Source of the DNA: Rhizopus arrhizus
Lineage: Eukaryota > Mucoromycota > Mucoromycetes > Mucorales > Rhizopodaceae
Reading direction: 5' to 3'
Length of the DNA stretch: 64,000 bases
NCBI GenBank assembly: GCA_024220505.1
Contig: JAKZZE010000033.1
Span: 62,001 to 126,000 of the forward strand
The position numbers and the translations under genes were made by a program. Positions 33,647 to 45,498 of this stretch are shown piece by piece (position 1 is the stretch's first letter; each line of letters opens with the position of its first letter). The notes under the pieces were generated by a model, which saw only the letters and a list, made by a program, of their open reading frames with translations, was not told the DNA's origin and made no database searches.

Positions 33647-35909
33647 TCAGGATGCTTTCATGTTATTGAAATATTTGGGTGCTGCTAATGGTAACCAAGC
33701 AGACTGGATAGCAGATACACCACGTACATAATGCTTTGTTGTAAATACTAATTCGTTGTAAAATATGCCTTCAACGCGTTTACCAAACATAGCAGATCCA
33801 GGATGTATTTTGATATTTTGTCCTCCTGTGACACTTTTGTAAGATCCATCAGGTTGAAGAAGCGCTGTGTTATGGAAAAAGCCAGTTAAAAAGCATTTTA
33901 GTAAATTGTCAGTTTCACTTCCACAAGAGCTATTCGGATTTATATCGATGCGTTCACAAAATCGAATGAGTTGATCTCGAACTTCCTATAAAAGAATCAA
34001 TAAATGATTCATTTCCTAGTTTTTTTTTTTTTTTTTTGTTTAATCATTACCATTGCAACCTTCATATTTCTATTATTAATAAAGTTATCTCTGCACCACT
34101 CATGATCTCCTTTCACTTCCCAATAAGACTTGAGTACATTCAAAAGCGTCAAATGATCACCATCAGAATGCAAAAACTTTTTTCGCGCTTCAGCTGCCTG
34201 CTCACGCTTATCAGAAGGTGTAAAAAAAATTGAATCAACAGATAAGAGCGAGATGATTGCAATGGCTTCAGATGTACATTCATAATCTTTAGACTGTATA
34301 AGTACTTTGGAATACATTGGATCCAATGGAAACTCGGCCATCTGCTTCCCCACATCAGAAAGTTGACCTTGATCATTTATAGCTCCCAGAGCATAAAGTT
34401 CTTCTAATGCACGTATCAAAGAAGCTCTCGATGGTCTATCCATATAATCAAATTCTAAAACATTGTCAATACCCGTTGCTTTAAGAGCTAAAACGGCAGC
34501 TGCTAGATTACATCTTCTAATTTCAGGCACAGTATCATCTTCTAGTTCCCGAAAGGTTTGTTCAGTATATAGTCGATAGCAAATACCTGCTGCTTCTCTT
34601 CCGGCTCTTCCGGTTCTTTGCCATGCTGAACTTTTAGAAATTGGATGAAGCAATAGTGATTCAACGCCAATTTTTGGGTTAAACCCACGAAGCTTCGCTA
34701 GCCCACAGTCAATGACATATTTAATACCCGAAATAGTAATACTTGTTTCAGCAATATTGGTAGCCAGAATGACCTTGCGAGTGTTTGCAGGAGCAGGATC
34801 GAATACCTTTTGCTGTTGCGATGGAGGTAAAGCAGCAAAAAGGGGACAGACCAGTAGTTTTTGTTGATGTGGGCGTAATTGAGAGGAATACTCGTTTACT
34901 AAAGCAGTTAAGCTTTCGATAGCATCTTGGCCTGGCAGAAACACGAGTATATCACCTTTTGGATTATTTACATGAATTTGAAATATAGATACAAGAGAGG
35001 CATCAAGATAATCGGCTTGTGGTTCTACAGTGAACATGGTATCTACTGGATAAAGACGGCCTGAAACGTACAATATCTTGGCATTATTGAAAAATTCACT
35101 GAATTTTTCTGCGTCAAGAGTGGCGCTCATCACAACGATTTTCAGTGGTTCTATACCTTCCTCCCCTTGTTTATGCTTTTCATCACGTATCCGTTGGATT
35201 TTTTTAATCATACCAAACAACATATCTGTTCTAAGTGTACGTTCGTGGGCTTCATCCAGAACAACTACTTTATATCGAAGCAGCAATTCGTCTGATAAAA
35301 TTTCACGCAGCAGCATACCATCTGTTAAGTATTTTATAATTGTTTCCGAGCTTGATGTGTCGTCAAAACGGACTGTGTATCCAACTTTAGATCCAAGTCG
35401 TGTCATTGTCTCCTCTGCTACACGCTTTGCCAGGTTAACTGCAGCTACTCTTCTAGGTTGAGTAATAGCAACACCCCCTAATTCCTTTGATGCCAAGCCT
35501 GCTTCTACTATAAATTGAGGTATCTCTGTCACAACAAAATGAGTTTGCAACACATTCTATTCTCTGCATTGGTGTAAACTTACGAGTTGTCTTGCCACTT
35601 CCCGTTTCTCCCATAACAATGACTGTGGAATTCTCTGTCAAAGCCTGCATAATCGATTCTCGACCTATCAGAATGGATTAAGCCATATATTCAATGCAAG
35701 TTAGGGAAATTAACTTTACCTGAATAAATGGGCAGCTGTTTCCTGAACTCAAGCATCTCCTTCTTTTTCTGTTTATATTCAACATTGCTTAATTTTTTCT
35801 TTTTTGAGTCGCTATTGAATTTTTCTTTCTTTCTCTTTCTGTTTTCAGGTTGGATCTCTTTGAATTCTTTTTCTGTCTCTTGATCTTGAAATTGGACAAC
35901 CCTTTTCAT
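33647..35909 (-). CDS. DHX33: DEAH-box RNA helicase DHX33-like
   Basis: Minus-strand exons 35909-35720, 35664-35584, 35525-34051 and 33985-33647 give 694 residues, close to human DHX33 (707). The N-terminus is Lys/Glu-rich, suiting nucleolar localisation. The P-loop GETGSGKTT lies at about residues 81-89, DEAH in VVLDEAHERT, SAT in VVMSATLDAE, then TNIAETSITI and QRTGRAGREAAG. The C-terminal winged-helix/OB parts (GDHLTLLNVL, HPGSAMFGK) are intact. DHX33 acts in rRNA synthesis and translation initiation in animals; the same role here is by family. An intron interrupts the P-loop region just after GKTT. The poly-A stretch at the end of exon 3 lies inside the last intron. Confidence 0.92.
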
Positions 35910-37524
35910 GCTGTTTAATGTAGTTGTTCGAGTACAAGGTTTTTTTTTTTTGTGAATTTCAGAATCTGTTCTTAAAAACAGTCATAAGCCGTCACAAAAC
36001 CTCAGGTCCAAATTGTTGGATCTGTTTTGAATATCTGGCAGCAAAGTTTTGTTTTAACATAGATTGTATGAACAATTTGTATTGTAATAGTAGCTAGTAT
36101 GTGTTGGTGGCTAATTAAGCCGCAATATACAAATATTTGAGCTTAGATGCATGATGTTAACTAGCAGTGTGTATTTGCAGTTGTTTTTTTTTTTTTTTTT
36201 CTAAAATTCTCGAGCTGCTTGTGCAATGATTAGAATTCTATATAGAGACTTGCCAAATCATATTAATCTATTTTTATTGGATGTTGCTGGTAGGATATGA
36301 CTATAATGGATCATGCTTGAACTATGTTTCACGTCAACTGTTGCCAATCCTACTGTAAAATGAGATTTGAATGATATTGTCATTCCTTAATATCGACAAC
36401 CATTCAGAAACCTACCTGAGCCTTGATATAGCTTCCTATTTGGTCTAAGCTTCATGAATAAAGCTTAAATCATTAAAAATTGGGATCAGTACAAATATCC
36501 TAGCATTACACCCACTTGAAGCATTATATTAACAGCTGGTTATTTTTTTGTTATTATTAGTAACAGTTCCTTTGAATAAGAAGTGTCTTCACCTTTTTGA
36601 GACTAATTTTGTTAGTCAAAACTTGGTCGGTAAAAAAAGTAGATTTGAAAATTAAGAAAACTATGTATCATCCCTTTTCTATAATTGATACATAAATAAC
36701 CTATTATAGCCTATATTTCCTTTGATTAGGTAACTTAATTGGCATTTCAGCATGAAGACACTGGACTGGTTAAGTGATCAAAATTAATAATTCAAAAAGA
36801 GAAAAATCTGAGCGATTGATATAAAAATAGAAAATGATGTAAAATCCTCGGATTATTCAAAAGAGTTAACTACGATTAATATTACTAACTAGCTATACAT
36901 CTTTAAGCAAATTGATAAGCCTAGTATCTTGATGTCTATTCCTAAGGCTTTTTCCTCAAAATGAAAAACAAAAAGTTGCTTGCTATGGACATGATTCCGA
37001 CTTTTAAATTATTTTTAATTAAATATATTTGATTGTCTCTGTATAGAATAACGCAATAGACTTTCACAAATTAATTACGAATCATCAACAACATTCAGTA
37101 ATAAGACATAACAGAGACTTTTCAAAACTGTTTGAAATATTCATGATTGTGACTTACAATGTATTGGCTTAACATCACAAGATACAAAATATCCAAAAGA
37201 ATATAAAAGGATTTTGAAAAGATTCTGTTGGCTGTAACTCTGTATTATCTACGTTGTTCTATAAAGTGATGATGCAGAAGAAACAGAAGCAGCAGCAATA
37301 AGAAACGATTCTACATTTTGTATGTTATTAAAGAATTATGCAACAGCCAATAAAAATTCCTCCATGTTTTCGGGCCACTTTTGTATGACAGCCACCAGAA
37401 GCCTCTCGGTGTTTTCCATTTTTTTTTTGTATGACATTTCAATCAATCTTTGACCAATAATTTAAAACTTATTTCTTGTCTCTCGAATCAGGGCCAACAG
37501 AAATTTTATTCTTTTCTTTACAAA
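35910..37524. other. 1.6 kb gap between divergent DHX33 and GNAT genes
   Basis: AT-rich, with several T runs (for example 36183-36200) and no supported gene or RNA. It must contain both promoters, but is much longer than other divergent spacers in the window (243-486 bases). Confidence 0.5.
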
Positions 37525-38055
37525 ATGACTCTTTATGATAATTTTTGTATTATACATGCTGTTACCCCAAAGGACTTGAAGAAATGCTTTGAAGTTCAAG
37601 ATGAAGTATTTATCAAAGAACAAAAACATTCAGTTGATATCGTACGAGATGGGTAATAAATCTGTGAATTTTATGGTAATTATTAAAAGTAAAATAGCTT
37701 AGAAGATATCTGCCAGCACTGGGTAGCTGTTTGTGATAAAAAGAATGATAACGGAACTGTTGAATTTGAATATCCTATTGGGACAGTCCGACTGATGCCT
37801 AAAGAAAATGGGGTAGCCAAATTAGGCCGACTTGCAGTCCTTTCTTCTGCTCGAGGCCTTTATGCTGGACAGAAACTAGTAAAGGCATTCATTGAATATT
37901 GCAAAAATAACTCTTATCATACAATCGTATTACATGCACAAATTGATAGACGTGGATTTTATGAAAGACTCGGATTTGTAGTAGAAGAAGGGGATAGTGA
38001 GGTGTTTATAGAATCTCACACACCACATGTTCGTATGTGGATGAGAGGCTTGTAA
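37525..38055 (+). CDS. GNAT-family N-acetyltransferase
   Basis: Exons 37525-37652 and 37698-38055 give 161 residues. The fold is recognised from the start LKKCFEVQDEVFIKEQ, the strand PIGTVRLMP, the acetyl-CoA loop RLAVLSSARGLYAGQKLVKA (a variant of R/Q-x-x-G-x-G/A) and the end LHAQIDRRGFYERLGFVVE. It resembles the ElaA/YjcF-like group found in fungi. The substrate is unknown; small amines or protein N-termini are possible. It ends 33 bases from the stop codon of CHL1 on the other strand, so the two mRNAs almost certainly overlap. Confidence 0.87.
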
Positions 38056-38088
38056 TATAAAATAAACGAAAACAATTTATTGATTTAT

Positions 38089-41000
38089 TTATTTTTTCTC
38101 TCTAAAGAATTTACTTGTTCTTCCCATTACTTTTCCAAAAACGTCAAAATGTTCCACATGATCCCCTATCCATTTCGGTAACTTTTTTTGAATTCGTTCT
38201 GTTGCGTATCTTTGATCCAGTAGAATGATGGTTGCATAGTCCCCTTTATGACGTATTGCTCTACCAATTGACTGATTTACCCCTCTCATACAAAGATTTT
38301 CATAATATTCTACTCCACCATCAATTTTACTCTATATTTGATCTTAATCCTTTCCTTCTTTTGTTTTCTTTCATTAAACTTACATTTATATGATTCGTGT
38401 GTTCTTTTGCGTATTTCATCTTTTCAAGTAATTCAACAGAATTTCTATTTGCAAAAGGTAAACCAACCATGATAATTCCTCTATGATAACAATCAGAAAA
38501 ATAAAAGTAAGCAAACAATAACATTATTACCTTCCAAGTGAATCAGAAAAATTAATACCCTCAGACATTTTTCCATTAACTACACATAAAAGCATTGCTC
38601 CTTTATCATTTTCAGAGTTGATTTGTAATGAATAATCTCTTAAAGTAGTTTCTACCATATTACTTTCTCTTGGTTCTTTAAATACTTTCTTCTTCATTTC
38701 AATTCGTTCTAAAATAGAATTCTCTTTCCATCTATTGTACATTTGCTCCAAATATGTAAAACTAGGAAAGAAGCATATCACACCATCAGGTATAACATTA
38801 CACAAGTTGACTATAGTTAGCCCTGCTTCATCTATCTTTTTACCAAAACATTTATTACATCTTTCCTATTAAATACTTATTTAAACTTACTAACGACACG
38901 TCTTGTCTATTTTCAAAATTAAATAATAAATGCTTTCCAGTAGAACCTTTTTCAAGCGTTAAAGTTAATAAATTTGTAGAAGGTATAATGTGGCCACAAG
39001 AGAAATGGACAAGTCTTTCTTTTGGTGCAGTCGGAAAGAGATGAGAAAAAAAATCGGACACCTATTTACAGTGAATAAAAAGGAAACAATCATAAAGAAA
39101 TACTTACCGGTTCCATAGTACCTCCTGCTAGAATAATAGATTTAGCTTCATCCACAATTGGCTTGAATGCATTAGCAGGGTTCAAGAGCATGTATTTGAT
39201 AGAAACTCCTGGACTATCTGCATTTCCAAAGCTGATCACAATACGTCCATCTTTATCTGGATTTGTGAGTGCTAATAAGAATGCTTCGACTTGTGTTAGC
39301 GTAGGTATTGAAGATGACAAAGCAGGTGGTAAAGGTGGAGGAGGAGTGACTGAACCTTTCGGATCAGAGAGTAGCTGTCTACGCTTTTCTTCTTCCTTTT
39401 CTTTTGCTTTATCAATAAATCCATTTAACTTTCGAGCAAGATTACTTGTTTCCAAGTAATTTTTAATTTTATACATATTTAAATGATCAATGGATGATTG
39501 GTGTAAGAATTCATTGACATGTATAATACTGTCTTTTCTTTTTGATTTGTCAGCCACTTGTAAGTGTTGAATGAGTATCTTGAGGATGCTTAATATTTGC
39601 TTGATATACACCACGTTCTTTCCAAGCAATCGTTCTTTGTATTTTTGTATGTACAGACTTAGTTGATTCCAAGTGAGTTGTATTTGGATAAGTGAAAGTG
39701 AAACTGTATACAGCGATGTAACAGTCTCTATCAAATTATGTGCTTCGTCAATAATCACAATATTATTTTTTAAAGAAATCCCAAGTGATTCACGTGTGTT
39801 TGCATGCAAAAGATGTTGATATGGTAATATAACAAGCTAATCAATTCAAAAGTAAATTGTGTTGTTCCTATTGTTTATTGTTAACAAAACATTTACCTGA
39901 GATGATTTTGCTGCATTCCTTGTCCCATAATACGGACAAATAGATAAATTTTCACCAACTACAACCAACTCTTCAATATCTCTTACTTTTGCCTAAAATG
40001 TTCAGACTAATTAGATGCTTTTTTATAGTAACAAGAGTACACTTACTATTGCATGATCTCTAAACTGATCCCACTTGAGTTTATTATCCCACGAAGGCAA
40101 GAAAGAGCATGGTCCTTTTTTTGATCCTTTGAATCAAATATTTAATTAATTTTTTCACGCAAGTTATTTGCCTCTTACCTTTTTTCTGCATATCAAGACA
40201 TGCTTCGTTGATTCTATGTACATTGCCTAGTTTGCTCACTTCCTTGTTTATACATAAATTTTTTCTAGATCCAAGAGATACTTCGTACAAATTATTACTG
40301 TGAGTAGTTTTGTTTACTTCATGCACGAATTGCGCAAGTTGCGAATGTGTTCTTGAAGCATAAAAAATCTATTAAACACGAACTTTTAATTTTTTCGATT
40401 TTTTTTTTTTCTTTACTGTTCCTGACCTTTGTTTCAAATAAATCTTCATTTTCTTCTTCCTCTTCATCATCATAAGATACCTTTGGTTTCTTTTTGGTTT
40501 CAAATCTAAATAGTTTTGTTGAATCAATTTTAGGCTCCATGAAATCAGGTATAGGAATTACTGTTTACTTTTCTAACAAATCTCTCACTTCTTTTGAAAG
40601 ATGCGAACGGGAGCTACTATTTTGCAAATTATCCTCTTGATCATCATCGCTGTGATAATCTCCTACCAAAAACTCATCATCATTGTCATCATTGATGGCG
40701 TTCTCTTTCTTGAATCTTTTTTTGCTACTTTCTTTTGATGCAAGCTCAAATATAGATTGGTTTCGCTCAATATCTCGTACATGCTGAACTCGCTTTTTCA
40801 ACTCGGCTTTCTTTCTTTCTATCTCCTCTCGTTTGCGATCTTCATAGGAATTGCCCTGAAATGCTGTAACCCAGTCCGGTTCATTGTCTAATTGACAAGT
40901 TACTTTTAAAATTCCTTTATTACTTGTAACTACCTGTGGACTCTACAGACTGAATTTTGGTGGTCTTAACTTCCTGATCTTGAAGCCATTTCAGTGATCC

Positions 41001-41211
41001 ACATATCAAACTTAATGATTTGCCCTGAAAGAAATGGTGTTTGGTCAAAAACCTGAAACAGGATGTATAAAGATTTCATTACTGTTCCAGTGGGGCTTTC
41101 AAATATGCCAATTTTTTCTTGTGATAAAGCATTATACAAGCTACTCATAAAATCTTTTTGTATAGAGTATGGTTCGAAAGGGAATCCAAATGAATCTGAA
41201 GTAGTGCTCAT
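38089..41211 (-). CDS. CHL1: iron-sulfur DNA helicase Chl1/DDX11
   Basis: Superfamily 2 XPD-type helicase for sister-chromatid cohesion and fork repair. Twelve minus-strand exons: 41211-41083, 41024-40934, 40887-40569, 40505-40427, 40368-40179, 40126-40047, 39992-39897, 39836-39108, 39061-38891, 38835-38531, 38480-38384 and 38331-38089, giving 842 residues. Walker A (SPTGTGKSLSL) is made by joining exons 1 and 2. [16 protein letters not shown] is motif Ia. Four cysteines (NLCIN, EACLD, GPCSF, SICPY) fit the Fe-S cluster. [10 protein letters not shown] is the DEAH box. The end has ALLSV-like [18 protein letters not shown] and [14 protein letters not shown]. The start at 41211 is preferred; 23 earlier in-frame codons from 41280 look like leader sequence. 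The donor after exon 4 is GTCAGG, unusual. Confidence 0.92.
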
Positions 41212-42130
41212 GTTAATTAAATAAAATAAAAAAATCGCGTTAAAAGCAAAAATGTGGTATTTCCACTTTAATTTCGACAAAGGCTGAATTCGACCAATAA
41301 AAATTAAATATCAACTAAAAGTGACAGCTCACATTGGCCAATAACAATGAAAAATTCGATTAGCTGCACCTGCTTATTTCGTCCATTCGTGTACCTTTAT
41401 CGCGATCAGATTAAAAAGAGGTTTTTGTCTAAAAATAAAATCAGATCCAGCCAAATAACACTGAACTTTCCATTAGATTGCTTTCAGAAAGCAAATTCAA
41501 AAGTGTCATATTTATTTTAACCATTTTCTTAATGTCGTGTGAGATCACTCAAAAGATTCCTAAACTAATGATTTGACTACATATCACATAAAACACAAAG
41601 TACCATAAACGATAAACAACTCACATAAATTACATCGTATTATCTTGAACGCTAGATCATATTGTTATATTTTAAGACTTAGTTTAAAATGCTGACAATG
41701 TTGAAGAGCGAACTGGATCGCGCTTATTTCTTACATCACAAAAGTAAAGAATAAAGATAAGATGAAAAATGTGTATAATTTTATAATTTGTTTCAATTAA
41801 ATGGTTTGCACCACTGATATCAAATGAACAATCTTCATAACTAGCACTTATCAAACACAGACAATTCCTTTAGTAAGTTTGGGAAGCTATGCAGCGCTTT
41901 TATTTTATTTTTTTCGAATCAGTAGCGATTAAGTTCTTGTGAGGACTGGTCTGACCGAATTTGATCAATTCCAGCATGAAATATAACACTTGGTCAAAGT
42001 TGAAGCGAAAATACAATATTTCTGCTTTCTATGGCAAAAATCATGTAGTGTGACTTTCAATGAGTTTTAATTTTTTGAATCAGAGTATCCACACAAGGGT
42101 GGAAAAAAAAAAAAGAATAGTTTTTATACA
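41212..42130. other. 0.9 kb shared upstream region of CHL1 and COA3
   Basis: Between divergent starts. CCAAT-type motifs occur near 41293 and 41336 (both as accaataaa or gccaataac), just upstream of CHL1. No open frame or RNA gene is supported. Confidence 0.5.
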
Positions 42131-42436
42131 ATGAACAATCAACCTACAAGAGAGAAACTTTATTCACAATCAAAAGGATATGGATTTAGTCCTGCCTTAG
42201 AAAGGACACGTAAACCTTTTGCTGTTCGTAATATTCTGACTTTAGCTGGTCTTTTGACATTTACCGGAAGTGTTTGTAAGTAATCAAAGTTTGGTTTAAA
42301 CATGCTTTAGTTTTTTAACTTTATTATAGATGCCTATTCTCTTTTTGCAGTTAAACAAGATGACTTTAGTGATGTCAAGTTACCAAATGCACTTCCTGGA
42401 GTTCACGATGTTACCAATGAAGAGAAGAAGAATTAG
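42131..42436 (+). CDS. COA3: cytochrome c oxidase assembly factor COA3
   Basis: Exons 42131-42275 and 42330-42436 give 83 residues. COA3 (CCDC56) binds newly made Cox1 in the inner membrane and helps couple its translation to assembly. The matching segment is one membrane span (about residues 31-54, NILTLAGLLTFTGSVYAYSL) followed by FAVKQDDFSDVKLP, the family signature. The N-terminus is short and basic (matrix side). The single intron splits the Tyr codon in VYAYSL. Confidence 0.88.
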
Positions 42437-42840
42437 AAAAGCAGTTTCTGTGTATATGTAATAAATATGTTTATATTGCGAACCTAGCTTCTTCATTTTT
42501 ATTTTTTTCTCTGGCATTATATTATTCTTCAATTAGAAAAGTAGAAAAACCATTTATAAAGAATCATTGCAGTAGTAAGGTCCCAACTTTTTTATTGCTG
42601 CGCCTACTATGTATAAATTTGAAAGTATAGTAAGAAGTTGTAGATACTACTACCTTATTTATAAGGAATAGACCAACAATTAAGCCATTTCAATGAATTC
42701 ATGTCTTTATACTTAACCTTAATCCATATCTGTTTATTTTTTACATACCCTTCAACATATTTCTTGTTACACACATGTCAAATTAAGGTACATCCCTGGT
42801 GGTTGACTTTATTTTTTTTCCACATTTTTTTTTCTTAACC
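42437..42840. other. intergenic between COA3 and PARS2
   Basis: About 400 bases of AT-rich DNA with no supported gene. A T-rich stretch near 42808-42830 lies directly upstream of the next start codon. Confidence 0.5.
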
Positions 42841-44782
42841 ATGCTGAGAAAAATACCATTCAAAGCAGACACTGCAAGTTGCTATCGAACAATAAGATGT
42901 TTTGCTTATGATGTATGAAAATAAACAGCTTGTACCTCTTTATTTTTCCAATTAACCTAAAAATCTTCTACCCCAGGGACGTAACAAATTGTCAAATTAC
43001 TTTATTCCTTCAACAAGAGATAAGACAACAAGCACCAGTTTATCTAGTCACGCCTTATTATTAAGATCTGGGACGATTCGACAGAGTGGTGCTGGTATAT
43101 ACTCGTTATTGCCACTAGGTTTGAGAATTATTGAAAAGATTGAACGAATCGTTGACGAGGAAATGCAATCTATTGGCAGTCAAAAACTTTCACTACCCAT
43201 TTTACTTAACCCTGAGGATTGGAAGAAAACTGGGAGATGGGATGGAGCAGCAGGAGAGGTGAGAAAAAAAAAGAGAGAGAAGAAAGTGTAATATCTGATA
43301 CACGCTTAGTTTTTTCGACTTAAAGATAGAAAGGAATCTGATTTATTACTTGCACCAACCCATGAAGAAGAGATCACGCGCCTGGTTGCTTCAGAGTTAA
43401 GATCACCTAAACAATTGCCTATTCGTTTATACCAAATTGGTCGAAAATACCGTGACGAATTACGACCACGTGCCGGTTTATTAAGAGGAAGAGAATTCAT
43501 TATGAAGGATTTATATTCTTTTGATCAAACCGTAGAAGATGCTTTCAAGTCGTATGAAGATGTGACTGGGGCATATAAAAGAGTATTTGAAAGAATTGGT
43601 GTACCTTTTGTGATTGTAGAGTATACACAGTGAATGAAGAAGCTGTATACTTACTTGTATCTTTTAAATCATTAGGCAGAGGCAGATAGTGGAAATATTG
43701 GTGGATCCAAATCTCATGAGTACCACCTGGTTTCTACTGTGGGTGAAGATACATTGTTGACATGCTCTAGCTGTGGATATTCAGCCAACGAAGAACTTGC
43801 GGTTGGAAGGATTTCTTCAACAGCTGAAAATCCAAATGTTCTGGAGAAAAGTGAATTATCAGTAACAATCAAAAGCCATATAGGTATAAAAGAGCAACCT
43901 CTTGATTCAACTGTTCTTTCCTTTCGTGAATCTGGTAACGCTGTAGATGGTGTTCAAGGGTATGCTGCAGTGCTGACCCCAGCAGGACGACCTGCTAACC
44001 TTTTGAAGGTGCAAACACGACTAAGTAAATATTTGAAGAGCATTGAGGAACTAGATGAAGTGGCCACTTTGGAATTAAATCCTTTATCTGAGCAAACATT
44101 GAAAGAGACATCAACCGATCTTGTGCTGCCTAATTTGCATGTATTTTTGGATGACAGTATCTCTCTTTCCTCTCAAGTAGAACCATCCAGTATACTAACA
44201 GTGCATCCACCAGATCACTTTAGAATAGCAAAGGAAGGAGATCACTGTACTTCGTGTGACAACCCACTCTCTAGTGTTAAAGCAATTGAATGCGGTCATA
44301 CTTTCTATCTCGGTACCAAATATTCGAGCATCCTCGACTGTGGATTCCGTAAGCCAAACGGTGATAAAATATATGCTGAAATGGGATGTTATGGCATTGG
44401 AATCACACGATTATTAGCAGCTTTAGCAGAGGCTTGCCAAGATGAAAAGGGCATTGTTTGGCCAGAACATTTAGCACCTTATCGTGTATGCATCATCCCT
44501 ACAGATGATCGTAACGAGAGTTTTAAAAAGGTAGCAGACGAAGCTTACGACAAATTGAACCAAGTTTTCAAGAATGACATTGTAGTAGACGATCGTCGAT
44601 CAGGGTTTGGCGCTAAAATAAAAGACGCTGAATTGGTTGGCTACCCTTATACAATCATTATTGGTCAAAAGACACTGACAGACAAGCAAACGGTTGAACT
44701 TCATGAACGGGTTCAAGGCAAAGAAAGCAAAAAAACAGAAATTCCTTTAGATGAATTGGTCAACGTTCTTGTAAGATTATAA
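42841..44782 (+). CDS. PARS2: mitochondrial prolyl-tRNA synthetase (bacterial type)
   Basis: Exons 42841-42912, 42977-43258, 43310-43615 and 43676-44782 give 588 residues. The first exon (24 residues, [14 protein letters not shown]) is basic and suits a mitochondrial presequence. Class II motif 1 lies around [18 protein letters not shown]. Motif 2 is [20 protein letters not shown] followed by [12 protein letters not shown]. Motif 3 is [18 protein letters not shown]. Between motifs 2 and 3 is an insertion of roughly 170 residues, as in the bacterial-type INS editing domain. The C-terminal anticodon-binding domain begins at [13 protein letters not shown]. It charges mitochondrial tRNA-Pro. Confidence 0.94.
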
Positions 44783-45498
44783 AATAAAATGTATATAATA
44801 GCAAAGTTCTCTTTCATTGCTTTTACTGTCTGCTTTATTTTATTGTCATAAAAAGTATGGGAACCATATCTTTTCTTACATCATTAAGCATTCTTTTACG
44901 AACACAAAAGATGGGTAGATCTGATTGCCAATCACATTATTCTGTTCCTGAAAATCCGGAGTATAAAAATGAATAAAGCAACCAATATAAAGATCATCTA
45001 TGAATTTTTTTTTTTTTTTTTGCAGCCTCAACTGTTTGATGCAAGTAGTCTTTCTTATAGAGAACAACACTTTGAATACAAAAAAAAAAAATAACTACTT
45101 AAGGGTGCCTGGAAAAATTAATTTTAACTAAAATTAGGAGACTGCGGAACCCCACTGTTTGACAAAAAAAAAATGTTTTTTCATAATTTATGCCCGCTCA
45201 GGAATAAGTATAGACATACATGAAGCTGTTAATTTAAAATGAAAATCATAAGTCTTCGCTTAGGATAAGCTTGCTAAGGCAATTTAATAACCGACTTACT
45301 GTTGCAAAATAACTAGCAAAACATTTGCTGGTTATAACTGCTTTTAACACTGACAATAGTTACTTTGATCCACTTTAAACATTTGGTTACTCTGACAGTT
45401 AAATAAAATGGTCATAGAATTTTCTTTTTTAGACAACTTATTTTTTTTTTTCTTTTCGCCTTTTTTCTTCCGCTTTTCTTTTATTAAAGACAATTCAA
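44783..45498. other. 0.7 kb intergenic upstream of the Mei2-like gene
   Basis: AT-rich with runs of T and A. A minus-strand frame at 44876-45070 is Lys/Phe-rich and shows no motif. No RNA gene seen. Confidence 0.5.

Noticed and set aside
38866..38890. 25-base intron in CHL1 using an ATAG acceptor
   Set aside because: Too short for a spliceosomal intron. The next acceptor (ending at 38836) gives a 55-base intron and joins DVSL to [14 protein letters not shown], which matches the family.
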